Shown piece by piece: positions 7,762-16,212 of a stretch of DNA of 64,000 nucleotides. Source of the stretch: an uncultured Lachnospiraceae bacterium (lineage in GTDB: Bacteria; Bacillota; Clostridia; Lachnospirales; Lachnospiraceae). Where the stretch lies: contig CAJLRL010000001.1 of NCBI GenBank assembly GCA_905209075.1, positions 62,001 to 126,000 on the forward strand, read 5' to 3'. The translations under genes and the position numbers were made by a program. The notes beneath the pieces are model-generated. The model was not told the origin of the DNA. It did no database searches and saw only the letters and a program-made list of their open reading frames with translations. Each line of letters starts with the position of its first letter. Position 1 is the first letter of the stretch.

Positions 7762-9376
7762 GCATAATATCAAAAAACAGACCCAAAGGCAAAATTCAAT
7801 GGCTAAAACTCTTCGGATTTCATTTGAACTGAGAAATGCTTACAATGTTAATTCGGTCATATATGCTTTAAAACAGATTTTTCTCATAAAAAAGATCATT
7901 CCGGAATCGGCATACGGAATGGGAAATCTGAAAGTACTTTTTAATATACTGGCTCTGTTCAAAGAGATAACAGGAGCCTTTATTGGGAAACTGCTTTATA
8001 TTGCAGTTATGATTTTTATGGTATCAGGGTTATACAAGGGTGTGGAGCAGTCAGATGCTTATATACACATATTATTTCTGCTAACTTTTGTGGGTGCGAT
8101 GATAAATACATATCTGTTTAACCCTTCAAGGGATAAATATTATGCAATAGTTCTTCTGCGCATGAACGCAAAAGAGTATGCGATCGTAAATTATGGATAT
8201 GAGCTTATAAAAGTATTTGTTGGATTTATGCTTTTTGGATGTATCTTAGGTGGGGTATCAGGAGTGCCGGCTTATGTAAATATAATAATTCCGTTTTTTG
8301 TGGTCGGTGCAAAGCTCACATCCTCAGCTGCCGGACTTTACAGATATGAGAAGTGGCAGTATGATCCGAATGAAAATTCAGCAGATAAAATTAAGGTTAT
8401 TTCAACGCTGCTGCTCTTACTTGCAGCATATGGACTTCCGGCATTAAAGCTCATAATACCGGTACCGGTGTCTGTAGTCATAATGATAGTGATGATCTTT
8501 ACAGGAATATTGTCAATAAGAAAAATACTGACATTTGATCAGTACCGCACAGTTTATGGAAAAATGCTGAAAGAGGCTGATGTACAGATCGAAAAGGCAG
8601 ATAATGTTAAACTTGAAGAAAGCAGGAAAGCAATACAAATTGATGATTCAGATGAAATAGCCTGCAATAAAAAAGGTTTTGAATACCTGAACTTACTGTT
8701 TGTAAACCGGCACAAGAAAATATTGTGGAAACCGGTGATGAGAATTTCTGTTATATGTCTTATGGTTGTTATAGCAGCCATAGTTTCTCCATTTATGTTT
8801 TCTGATGTAAAAGCTGGAACAAAAGAGCTTTTGATGAAAGAACTGCCCATATCTCTTTTTATAATGTATTTTATCAATCGTGGAGCAAGCTTTACGCAGG
8901 CACTTTTTATGAACTGTGATCACAGTCTGCTGACTTATACATTTTATAGAAAGCCGAATGCGATACTCGAACTTTTTAAGATAAGACTTAAAGGAATAAT
9001 AAAAATAAATCTTGTTCCTGCAGTTATGCTTGGATGTGGTTTTGCGATGACTTTGTTTTTGGTGGCACCACATATAAATCCTATTAATTATCTTGTAGTT
9101 CTTGTTACATTTCCGGCAGAGAGCATTTTCTTTTCAGTTCATTATCTGGTGATATATTACCTGCTTCAGCCGTATAATGCAGGAACCGAGATTAAAAGTG
9201 GAATGTATCAGGTGGTAACTGCGCTTACATATGTTGTCTGTTATGCAATGATACAGATAAAGATCCCGACATTTGTATTTGGCATGGCAGCAATAGGATT
9301 TAGTATGTTGTATTGTGTTACAGCATGTGTTCTGGTGTATAAAATTGCACCGAAAACATTTAAATTACGTGCATAA
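7751..9376 (+). CDS. Large ABC-transporter-associated membrane protein
   Basis: A 541-residue integral membrane protein with about ten or more hydrophobic segments and a long charged cytoplasmic loop near residues 270-310 (KEADVQIEKADNVKLEESRKA). I know no specific family name; it resembles ABC-2-type permeases encoded next to an ATPase. ATG 7751 follows an AAGGAAGAAGG stretch and is preferred over the GTG at 7742. It overlaps the ATPase gene, which indicates translational coupling. Only 15 bases separate its stop from cbiC, so the corrin genes downstream probably depend on the same transcript. Confidence 0.7.
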   Translation: MRDRHNIKKQTQRQNSMAKTLRISFELRNAYNVNSVIYALKQIFLIKKIIPESAYGMGNLKVLFNILALFKEITGAFIGKLLYIAVMIFMVSGLYKGVEQSDAYIHILFLLTFVGAMINTYLFNPSRDKYYAIVLLRMNAKEYAIVNYGYELIKVFVGFMLFGCILGGVSGVPAYVNIIIPFFVVGAKLTSSAAGLYRYEKWQYDPNENSADKIKVISTLLLLLAAYGLPALKLIIPVPVSVVIMIVMIFTGILSIRKILTFDQYRTVYGKMLKEADVQIEKADNVKLEESRKAIQIDDSDEIACNKKGFEYLNLLFVNRHKKILWKPVMRISVICLMVVIAAIVSPFMFSDVKAGTKELLMKELPISLFIMYFINRGASFTQALFMNCDHSLLTYTFYRKPNAILELFKIRLKGIIKINLVPAVMLGCGFAMTLFLVAPHINPINYLVVLVTFPAESIFFSVHYLVIYYLLQPYNAGTEIKSGMYQVVTALTYVVCYAMIQIKIPTFVFGMAAIGFSMLYCVTACVLVYKIAPKTFKLRA

Positions 9377-9391
9377 AAGGATATATGGATC

Positions 9392-10048
9392 ATGAGTGAA
9401 ATATTAAAAGAAAATTTAAAAAAAGAAATAGAGTATGTCCTTCCGGGCGATATAGAAAAAAGAAGCTTTGAAATCATCGGAGAAGAATTAAAAATGCGCC
9501 ATATTGTTCTGGATAAGATGCAGGAACCGGTGACAAAACGAGTTATCCATACAACGGCAGACTTTGAATATGCCACGACAATGACTTATTCAGAAAATGC
9601 CATACAGATAGCCAGAAATCTTATAAGATCCGGTGCAGATATTGTTACGGATACAAACATGGCAAAGGCCGGAATAAACAAAAAGCGTCTTGCTGAATAT
9701 GGAGGATGTGTTCATTGCTTTATGGCGGATGAAGACGTGGCGAAAGAGGCAAAAGAGCGTAAAATCACGCGTGCATCGGTAAGTATGGAACATGCTGCAG
9801 CAATAAAAAAGCCTGTTATATTTGCTGTTGGAAATGCACCGACTGCACTTATAAGCCTGCATGAACTTATGGTAAAAGAAATTTTTACACCGGCATTTGT
9901 GATTGGAGTTCCGGTAGGCTTTGTAAATGTAGAGGCTGCAAAAGAACTTATAATAGAAAGCGGTGTGCCGCATATAGTAAACCGAGGCAGAAAAGGGGGC
10001 AGCAATGTTGCTGCCGCTATCTGTAATGCACTTATATATGGAATATAA
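9392..10048 (+). CDS. cbiC: Cobalt-precorrin-8 methylmutase
   Basis: A 218-residue CbiC/CobH protein. The motif RVIHTTADFEYA (near residue 50) contains the histidine that catalyses the methyl shift from C11 to C12. The GAxIVTDTNMAKAGI and GNAPTALISL motifs and the terminal NRGRKGGSNVAAAICNAL also match. The product of the reaction is cobyrinate. It is the first recognised corrin-ring gene on this transcript and follows the ABC membrane gene closely. Confidence 0.95.
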   Translation: MSEILKENLKKEIEYVLPGDIEKRSFEIIGEELKMRHIVLDKMQEPVTKRVIHTTADFEYATTMTYSENAIQIARNLIRSGADIVTDTNMAKAGINKKRLAEYGGCVHCFMADEDVAKEAKERKITRASVSMEHAAAIKKPVIFAVGNAPTALISLHELMVKEIFTPAFVIGVPVGFVNVEAAKELIIESGVPHIVNRGRKGGSNVAAAICNALIYGI

Positions 10049-10254
10049 TTAACTGCTTTAAACATTCTATGGGATTGTCGGAAAAAAGCCGGGCGGCGCC
10101 GTGGTGTGCAGCTGTCCAATGGACTTTCATAGTTACTTCGCCTAGCAGGTGTAAATGCCGCATAGACGTATTGTTTATTACGGCACAAAAAATCAACGCG
10201 CCGCAACCCGCTATCACAAAATATAGACTGTGAGGCTTGATAAGGAGAATTTAC
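10049..10254 (+). other. GC-rich foldable gap between cbiC and cbiD
   Basis: This 206-base gap interrupts an otherwise tight operon and is visibly richer in GC than the neighbours. GGGCGGCGC (10091-10099) can pair with GCGCCG plus CCC (10198-10203 and 10207-10209) across a CAA bulge, closing a domain of about 120 bases. Inside are a GTCC-AAT-GGAC hairpin (10113-10123) and a TGCCG/CGGCA stem (10156-10160 with 10181-10185). I do not see a B12 box or the NiCo riboswitch core. Short frames are open on both strands (54 codons forward from 10069, 61 codons reverse from 10217), but neither has a convincing ribosome site. Confidence 0.45.
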
Positions 10255-11445
10255 ATGAGATATGGTTTTACAACGGGAAGTTGTGCGGCAGCCGCTGCAA
10301 AAGCGGCATGCTACATGCTTCTTACCGGAAAAAGAAAACATGATATAACGATTATTACTCCGAAAAAAATTGAATTTAAAGCTTCGATAACAGATATAAA
10401 TATTTCGGAAAAGTGTGTAAGCTGCTCTGTCATAAAAGATGGAGGGGATGATCCGGATGTTACAACGGGAGCACATATTACAGCGTCTGTAACATATCTT
10501 GATGAGAAAAGTGGACATAAGTGTTATAATAAAAAAAATGGGTTTCCGCAGGTGATAATAGATGGAGGGGATGGTGTCGGAAGAGTGACAAAGCCGGGAC
10601 TTGACCAGCCAGTAGGCAATGCAGCTATAAACCATGTACCAAGGCAGATGATAGAAGAAGAAGTAAAAAAAGTAATGAAACTTTGTGACTGCACGGATGA
10701 TCTTTATGTTGAGATATCGGTTGCGGAGGAAATGGAGCTTGCGGAAAAAACATTTAATCCAAGACTTGGGATAGTAGGCGGAATATCAATACTTGGGACG
10801 AGTGGTATTGTTGAACCTATGAGTTCTAAAGCACTTCTTGACACAATTATGGTAGAACTTAAACAAAAAAAAGCACTTGGGTTTGACATAGCAGCGGTAT
10901 CTCCTGGAAATTATGGACTTGATTTTATGAAAGCACATTACGGATATGACCTTGACAAGAGTGTGAAATGCAGCAATTTTATCGGTGATACAATAGATAT
11001 GGCAAAGCAGCTTGGATTTAGCAGTATGCTTTTGACAGGGCATGTAGGAAAGCTTATCAAGGTATCAGGTGGAATAATGAATACTCATTCAAAGGAAGCT
11101 GATTGCCGGATGGAGCTGCTATCGGCAGCAGCGATGAGAGCTCTGTACAAGACAGCTTTGAATCAGAATATACATCATGGGAATGCAGATTTCATGGAAT
11201 GCGAAAAACAATTTAAAGCAGTATCACAGGTGCTTGAAGCCGTTACAACAGAGGAAGGTATAAGAATATTAAGAGAAGCCGGAATGCAGGAGATAACAAT
11301 GGATGAGGTTATAAATAAAATCATGTTTTATCTTCGCAAAAGAGCTGGAGACAACCTTAGGATAGAATGCATTATGTATTCTAATGACTTTGGACTGCTG
11401 GCGCAGAGTGCTGGTGCAAGGGAACTGCTTGAGAGATTATTATAA
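10255..11445 (+). CDS. cbiD: Cobalt-precorrin-5B C1-methyltransferase
   Basis: A 396-residue CbiD protein starting RYGFTTGSCAAAAAKAA, the typical N-terminus. Other family motifs are GDGVGRVTKPGLDQPVGNAAIN and a late LLTGHVGKLIKVSGGIMNTHS. CbiD methylates C1 of the ring using S-adenosylmethionine in the anaerobic route. ATG 10255 follows AAGGAG (10242-10247); an in-frame TTG at 10237 precedes that site and is rejected as the start. Confidence 0.95.
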   Translation: MRYGFTTGSCAAAAAKAACYMLLTGKRKHDITIITPKKIEFKASITDINISEKCVSCSVIKDGGDDPDVTTGAHITASVTYLDEKSGHKCYNKKNGFPQVIIDGGDGVGRVTKPGLDQPVGNAAINHVPRQMIEEEVKKVMKLCDCTDDLYVEISVAEEMELAEKTFNPRLGIVGGISILGTSGIVEPMSSKALLDTIMVELKQKKALGFDIAAVSPGNYGLDFMKAHYGYDLDKSVKCSNFIGDTIDMAKQLGFSSMLLTGHVGKLIKVSGGIMNTHSKEADCRMELLSAAAMRALYKTALNQNIHHGNADFMECEKQFKAVSQVLEAVTTEEGIRILREAGMQEITMDEVINKIMFYLRKRAGDNLRIECIMYSNDFGLLAQSAGARELLERLL

Positions 11446-11462
11446 TTATAAGGAAAAGGAAA

Positions 11463-12218
11463 ATGGTACATTTTGTTGGAGCCGGAAGCGGCGCAGTAGA
11501 TCTTATTACAGTAAGGGGAAAAAATCTGCTTGAACAGGCAGATGTCATAATATATGCGGGATCACTCGTAAATCCACAGCTTCTTGATAATGCAAAGAAA
11601 GAATGTGAAATACATAACAGTGCATATATGACGCTTGAGGAAGTGATAGAAGTGATGAAGGATGCCTGGGAAAGAAATCTTGATGTCGTAAGGCTTCACA
11701 CCGGTGAGCCGAGTATATATGGTGCGGTCAGAGAGCAGATGGATATGCTTGATAAACTTGAAATAGAATATGACAGTACACCGGGGGTCAGTGCATGTTT
11801 TGGTGCGGCGTCAAGTCTTGATATCGAATATACACTGCCAGATGTATCGCAGTCTCTTATCATTACGAGAATGGCAGGGCGCACGGCGGTGCCAGAGAAA
11901 GAAAGCATCGAGAGTTTTGCTGCTCATAGGGCAAGCATGGCAATATATTTAAGTACAGGAATGCTCGAGGAATTATCCAAAAGGCTTATAAATGGTGGAT
12001 ATGACAGAGATACACCGGCAGCTCTTGTATACAAAGCAACATGGGATGATGAAAAGAAGTTTGTAGGTACAATATCCACACTTGCAGATATTGCAAAGAA
12101 AAATAACATAACAAAAACGGCGATCGTTTTAGTCGGAGATGCCATTGCGCACAATGACTATGAGAAATCAAGGTTGTATGCTGCTGATTTTGAAACAGAA
12201 TTCAGGAAAAGAATATGA
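11463..12218 (+). CDS. cbiF: Cobalt-precorrin-4 C11-methyltransferase
   Basis: A 251-residue uroporphyrinogen-methylase-superfamily protein. The N-terminal VHFVGAGSGAVDLITVRG binds SAM, and LHTGEPSIYGAVREQMDML is characteristic of CbiF/CobM. It adds a methyl group at C11. The gene overlaps cbiG by four bases (ATGA), showing translational coupling. An AAGGAAAAGGA site precedes the start. Confidence 0.95.
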   Translation: MVHFVGAGSGAVDLITVRGKNLLEQADVIIYAGSLVNPQLLDNAKKECEIHNSAYMTLEEVIEVMKDAWERNLDVVRLHTGEPSIYGAVREQMDMLDKLEIEYDSTPGVSACFGAASSLDIEYTLPDVSQSLIITRMAGRTAVPEKESIESFAAHRASMAIYLSTGMLEELSKRLINGGYDRDTPAALVYKATWDDEKKFVGTISTLADIAKKNNITKTAIVLVGDAIAHNDYEKSRLYAADFETEFRKRI

Positions 12219-13276
12219 TAGTAAAAGTTTGTTTTTTTACAGAAAAAGGAAAAGATCTTGCTTTAAAGCGTCTTGCAAAAGCTGACAGCTTAGATCTTAT
12301 ACCCATTTACAGGGATAAGGATGATGATCTGGGCAAGTGGACAGAGGATGCTTTTAATAAAAGGCTTCCAATTATTTTTATAGGAGCATGTGGGATAGCA
12401 GTGCGCTCTATAGCTCCGTTTATAAAAGACAAATTGACGGACAGCCCTGTTATAGTAATTGATGACAAAGGTGAATTTGTGATACCTGTTCTTTCCGGGC
12501 ACATTGGTGGTGCGAATGAACTGGCAGAGAATATAGCGCAGGCGATAGGTGCATCTGCAGTTATAACTACATCTACAGATATAAATGACAGATTTGCTGT
12601 TGATCTGTTTGCAAAGAAAAACAGACTTTATATAGTAAATAGGGATGGAATAGCAAAGGTTTCGGCAAAGGCATTAAGAGGGGAAACCCTTAAGGTGGCG
12701 GCTTATGAAGAAGACTACATTAAAATTCAAAGTGAGCCGGGAAATACAAAATTTGAAATGGTTACATATGGAATGGCTGACGCAGATATTTCTATAGGAG
12801 ATGATAAATATCCAAAGAAAACGCTTGTAGAACTGCGGCCGAAGAAGGTTGCCATTGGGATAGGCTGTAAAAGAGGAAAAACATTTGAGGAATTAAAGAC
12901 ATTTGTAGAAGAAATGTGTGTTAAATCGCAAATTAATATTTCGAAAGATGTCTTTGCAATAGCATCAATCGATATAAAGAAAAATGAAATAGGGCTTATG
13001 GAACTGGCTCAGTTTTATAATGTTGCGTTTATGGTGTTTACAAGTGAAGAACTTGCAAATGCGGATATGAAATACGAAGTAAACGATGATTGCGGATTTT
13101 CAGAATCCGAATTTGTAAAGAAAATAACAGGGGTTTCAAATGTCTGTGAGAGGGCGGCTATGTGCGCAGCAGAAGGAGGAAAACTTCTGGTAAAAAAGAC
13201 CGCACATGATGGTATGACATTTTCGGCGGCGCAGGTTATACAGCATAAGGGAGAAATGAATTTAACAGGGGAATGA
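12215..13276 (+). CDS. cbiG: Cobalt-precorrin-5A hydrolase
   Basis: A 353-residue CbiG protein. The N-terminal domain has the GACGIAVRSIAPFIKDK motif and the VIPVLSGHIGGANELA motif. The C-terminal domain starts near residue 205 with VAIGIGCKRGKTFEEL. CbiG opens the delta-lactone of cobalt-precorrin-5A and releases acetaldehyde, a step specific to the anaerobic pathway. The presence of CbiG and CbiD shows that this is the early-cobalt-insertion route. Confidence 0.95.
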   Translation: MIVKVCFFTEKGKDLALKRLAKADSLDLIPIYRDKDDDLGKWTEDAFNKRLPIIFIGACGIAVRSIAPFIKDKLTDSPVIVIDDKGEFVIPVLSGHIGGANELAENIAQAIGASAVITTSTDINDRFAVDLFAKKNRLYIVNRDGIAKVSAKALRGETLKVAAYEEDYIKIQSEPGNTKFEMVTYGMADADISIGDDKYPKKTLVELRPKKVAIGIGCKRGKTFEELKTFVEEMCVKSQINISKDVFAIASIDIKKNEIGLMELAQFYNVAFMVFTSEELANADMKYEVNDDCGFSESEFVKKITGVSNVCERAAMCAAEGGKLLVKKTAHDGMTFSAAQVIQHKGEMNLTGE

Positions 13277-13297
13277 AATTAACAGGAAGGAAACAAA

Positions 13298-14044
13298 ATG
13301 AAGGGCGATAAAAAAATTATTTATCTGGTTGGAATGGGACCGGGAAACTTTGATATGATGACAGATCAGGCAATACAGGCCGTAGAAAAAAGCGATGTTA
13401 TTGTAGGATACACAGTATATGTGGATCTTGTAAAAGACCATTTTCCTGACAAGGAATTTAAAACAACCCCTATGCGTAAGGAAATAGAGCGGTGCAGAAT
13501 GTGCTTTGAACTGGCAGAAGAGGGAAAGACGGTTTCAATGATCTGCAGCGGGGACTCCGGTGTTTACGGAATGGCAGCACCGGTATATGAATTATCACCA
13601 GAATATGATGCTGACATAGAAATATGTGTGATACCAGGTATAACAGCGGCAAACAGTGGGGCTGCCGTTTTAGGCTGTCCTTTAAACCATGATTATTGTG
13701 TCATAAGCTTAAGTGATCTTTTAACACCATGGGAGATTATAGAAAAGAGACTAAAAGCAGCAATAGATGGGGATTTTGCAATAGCGATATATAATCCGTC
13801 AAGCCATAAGAGACATGATTATTTAAAGAGGGCGTGTGATATTATGCTTGCATCGGGAGCATCGCCTGACAGAAAGTGTGGCTATGTAGAGAATATCGGA
13901 CGCAATGGTACAAGCTGTAAGGTATGTACATTGTCTGAGCTTGAGAAAGAACAGGTCAACATGTTTACGACAGTATTTGTCGGAAATTCACACTCTGAAA
14001 TAATAAATGGAAAACTGGTTACAAAAAGAGGCTATGATATATGA
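13298..14044 (+). CDS. cbiH: Cobalt-factor III (precorrin-3B) C17-methyltransferase
   Basis: A 248-residue SAM-dependent methylase beginning KKIIYLVGMGPGNFDMMT. The motifs MICSGDSGVYGMAAPVYEL (near residue 80) and AIYNPSSHKRHDYL (near 165) are typical of CbiH/CobJ, the ring-contraction enzyme. An AAGGAAAC site precedes ATG 13298. Its stop overlaps the start of the next gene (ATGA). Confidence 0.95.
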   Translation: MKGDKKIIYLVGMGPGNFDMMTDQAIQAVEKSDVIVGYTVYVDLVKDHFPDKEFKTTPMRKEIERCRMCFELAEEGKTVSMICSGDSGVYGMAAPVYELSPEYDADIEICVIPGITAANSGAAVLGCPLNHDYCVISLSDLLTPWEIIEKRLKAAIDGDFAIAIYNPSSHKRHDYLKRACDIMLASGASPDRKCGYVENIGRNGTSCKVCTLSELEKEQVNMFTTVFVGNSHSEIINGKLVTKRGYDI

Positions 14045-16113
14045 ATGAAAAGTTTGAAAAAATTCTAATATATGCCGGTACCACAGAAGGCCGCACGCTT
14101 GCAGAAAAACTTGCAGAGCGTGGGATAAAATCTGATGTGTCAGTAGCAACAGAATATGGAAACCAGGTTATGGAAGAATCAGAGTTTATCCATGTTCTGC
14201 AGGGGCGGCTTGATCTTGAGCAGATGATGAGGCTTTATGAAAAAAATAATTATGATTTAATAATTGATGCAACCCATCCGTTCGCACAGATTGTGTCCCA
14301 AAATATTAAAGATAGCGTAGAAAAATATAATAAAACTGCAAAGAACCATATTATGCTGTATCGTCTGGCAAGAAATGTGTCAGGCAGTATTATAGATGAC
14401 AGTGCAGATAGCAGTCCGGATAAAAATAGAACCTCTATTTATGAGTATGAAAATTCTGCGGAGTGTGCTAAAGCTCTCGTTAATACAAAAGGAAATATCC
14501 TTCTTACTACAGGAAGCAAGGAACTTGGTGTTTTCTGCCATTATGAAGAGTTAAAGAAAAGGCTTGTAGTCCGTGTCCTTCCAGGGATGGAAAGCCTTTC
14601 TTTATGTTATGAAAATGGTCTCGAGGGGCGTCAGATAATTGCAATGCAGGGACCATTTACCAGAGAAATGAATATGGGCATTATCCATCAGTACAATATA
14701 AAAAATATAGTCACAAAAGAGAGTGGAAAAACCGGAGGAGTAGATGAAAAGATAGCGGCAGCAGAACAGACTGGAACAAGGATCTTTATGATAAAAAAGC
14801 CATCAAAAAAAATATATGATACAGAATACAGTCTTGAAGAAATTTTAAAACTTATATTACCAAAAAGTATCATAAATGTAGTTCTCGCCGGGATTGGTAC
14901 GGGAGATAAGTGTGGTATTACAGAAAATGTGAAAAATGCAATAGCAAATGCTGATTTAATATTTGGCGCAAAACGTATGATAGAGAGTGCTTACGGATTT
15001 ATAAGTAATAATGCAAAGGTGTATCAGTATTATCTTGCAAAGGATATCATTCCGGTTATAAATGAAAATGCCGGACGTGATATAAAGGCAGTTGTATTAT
15101 TTTCAGGTGATACAGGATTTTTCAGTGGAGCGAAGAACCTTAGGAAACAGATGGAGAAGCTGCCGGGTGTAAATGTATCAATGATGCCGGGGATATCTTC
15201 GGTGCAGGCATTAGCCGCAAGGACCGGTGAAAGCTGGGAGGATGCAGTTATCATTTCAACACATGGAATTGAAAGAGAAATATGGGTGCCAAAGCTGAGG
15301 TTTCATGCACTGCATTCAAAAAAAATAATCTTTATTACTTCTGGCGGTGAGGATATAATACAGATAGCAGAACTTGTCAGTGATATTCCAGACATTAAAA
15401 TGGATATCGGATATCAATTATCGTATGATGATGAAAAAATGATCAGCTTAAGGCCGCAGGAACTTACTGGCAGTACACTATTTAAACCGGGACTTTATGT
15501 TGGTATGATACGAAATGAAAAGGCAGTCCCAAGGAAACTGGCACCATCATTTAGGGATGATGATTTTATCCGGGATAAGGTGCCTATGACAAAGGAAGAG
15601 ATAAGGCATTTGTCGATCTGCAAGCTTAAGCTTGTGGAAAACTCTGTGGTTTTTGACATCGGATGTGGAACAGGTTCAATATCGATCGAGGCAGCCGCTA
15701 TGTCGCCAGATATAAAGGTATACGCAATAGAGACTAATCCGGATGCGGTAAATCTTACAAAACAAAATTGTAAAAAACAAAATCTTACAAATGTTAAAGT
15801 AATAGAAAATCTTGCGCCATCGGGATTTGATAACCTTCCGGTACCGACTAATGTATTTATAGGTGGAAGCAAAGGAAATCTCAGGGAAATAATCCAGTCA
15901 CTTGCAGATAAAAAGTCCGGAATGCGTATAGTGATAAATGCCGTAAGTCTTGAAACTATAGCAGAGGTTTCAGACATAGCAGATGATTTTAATATTTCAG
16001 ATTTTGAGGCTGTCTGCATAAATGTGGGCAAGGCAAAAAAAATTGGCGGATATCACCTTATGCAGGCTAATAATCCGGTTTATATTTTTTCATTTGATCT
16101 GCAGGCAGAATAA
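14041..16113 (+). CDS. Triple fusion: CbiJ reductase - CbiE methyltransferase - CbiT methyltransferase
   Basis: One 690-residue protein carries three pathway steps. Residues 1-255 are CbiJ/CobK (ILIYAGTTEGRTLAEKLAE; later TTGSKELGVFCHYEEL), which reduces cobalt-precorrin-6A. Residues about 278-480 are CbiE (VVLAGIGTGDKCGIT; FSGDTGFFSGAKNL), the C5-methyltransferase. Residues about 505-690 are CbiT (KVPMTKEEIRHLSICKL; VFDIGCGTGSISIEAA), the C15-methylase/decarboxylase with a Rossmann SAM site. CbiE-CbiT fusions (as in CobL) are common; adding CbiJ makes a larger multifunctional enzyme. No frame break or stop interrupts the joints. This is the last cbi gene of the run. Confidence 0.92.
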   Translation: MNEKFEKILIYAGTTEGRTLAEKLAERGIKSDVSVATEYGNQVMEESEFIHVLQGRLDLEQMMRLYEKNNYDLIIDATHPFAQIVSQNIKDSVEKYNKTAKNHIMLYRLARNVSGSIIDDSADSSPDKNRTSIYEYENSAECAKALVNTKGNILLTTGSKELGVFCHYEELKKRLVVRVLPGMESLSLCYENGLEGRQIIAMQGPFTREMNMGIIHQYNIKNIVTKESGKTGGVDEKIAAAEQTGTRIFMIKKPSKKIYDTEYSLEEILKLILPKSIINVVLAGIGTGDKCGITENVKNAIANADLIFGAKRMIESAYGFISNNAKVYQYYLAKDIIPVINENAGRDIKAVVLFSGDTGFFSGAKNLRKQMEKLPGVNVSMMPGISSVQALAARTGESWEDAVIISTHGIEREIWVPKLRFHALHSKKIIFITSGGEDIIQIAELVSDIPDIKMDIGYQLSYDDEKMISLRPQELTGSTLFKPGLYVGMIRNEKAVPRKLAPSFRDDDFIRDKVPMTKEEIRHLSICKLKLVENSVVFDIGCGTGSISIEAAAMSPDIKVYAIETNPDAVNLTKQNCKKQNLTNVKVIENLAPSGFDNLPVPTNVFIGGSKGNLREIIQSLADKKSGMRIVINAVSLETIAEVSDIADDFNISDFEAVCINVGKAKKIGGYHLMQANNPVYIFSFDLQAE

Positions 16114-16212
16114 TAATGAACTATAACTTTCTACATACAGAATGTTGATGGCATCTTGACATAATAGAATGTGGGAGGTTTAAGTAAGAAATTTAAATGG
16201 GAGCAAATTTTT

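Noticed and set aside
10069..10233. A 54-codon forward small protein in the cbiC-cbiD gap
   Set aside because: No ribosome site precedes the ATG and composition follows the RNA-like pairing. I treat it as non-coding.
10049..10254. A cobalamin or NiCo riboswitch
   Set aside because: Neither strand shows the B12-box pattern nor the GGGACAG-type core of the NiCo RNA. The similarity is limited to GC-rich words such as GCCGGGC.
9712..10635. A 307-codon open frame on the reverse strand
   Set aside because: It is antisense to cbiC and cbiD, both certain genes. Its product is rich in Cys, Arg and Tyr with no domain, as expected for a shadow frame.
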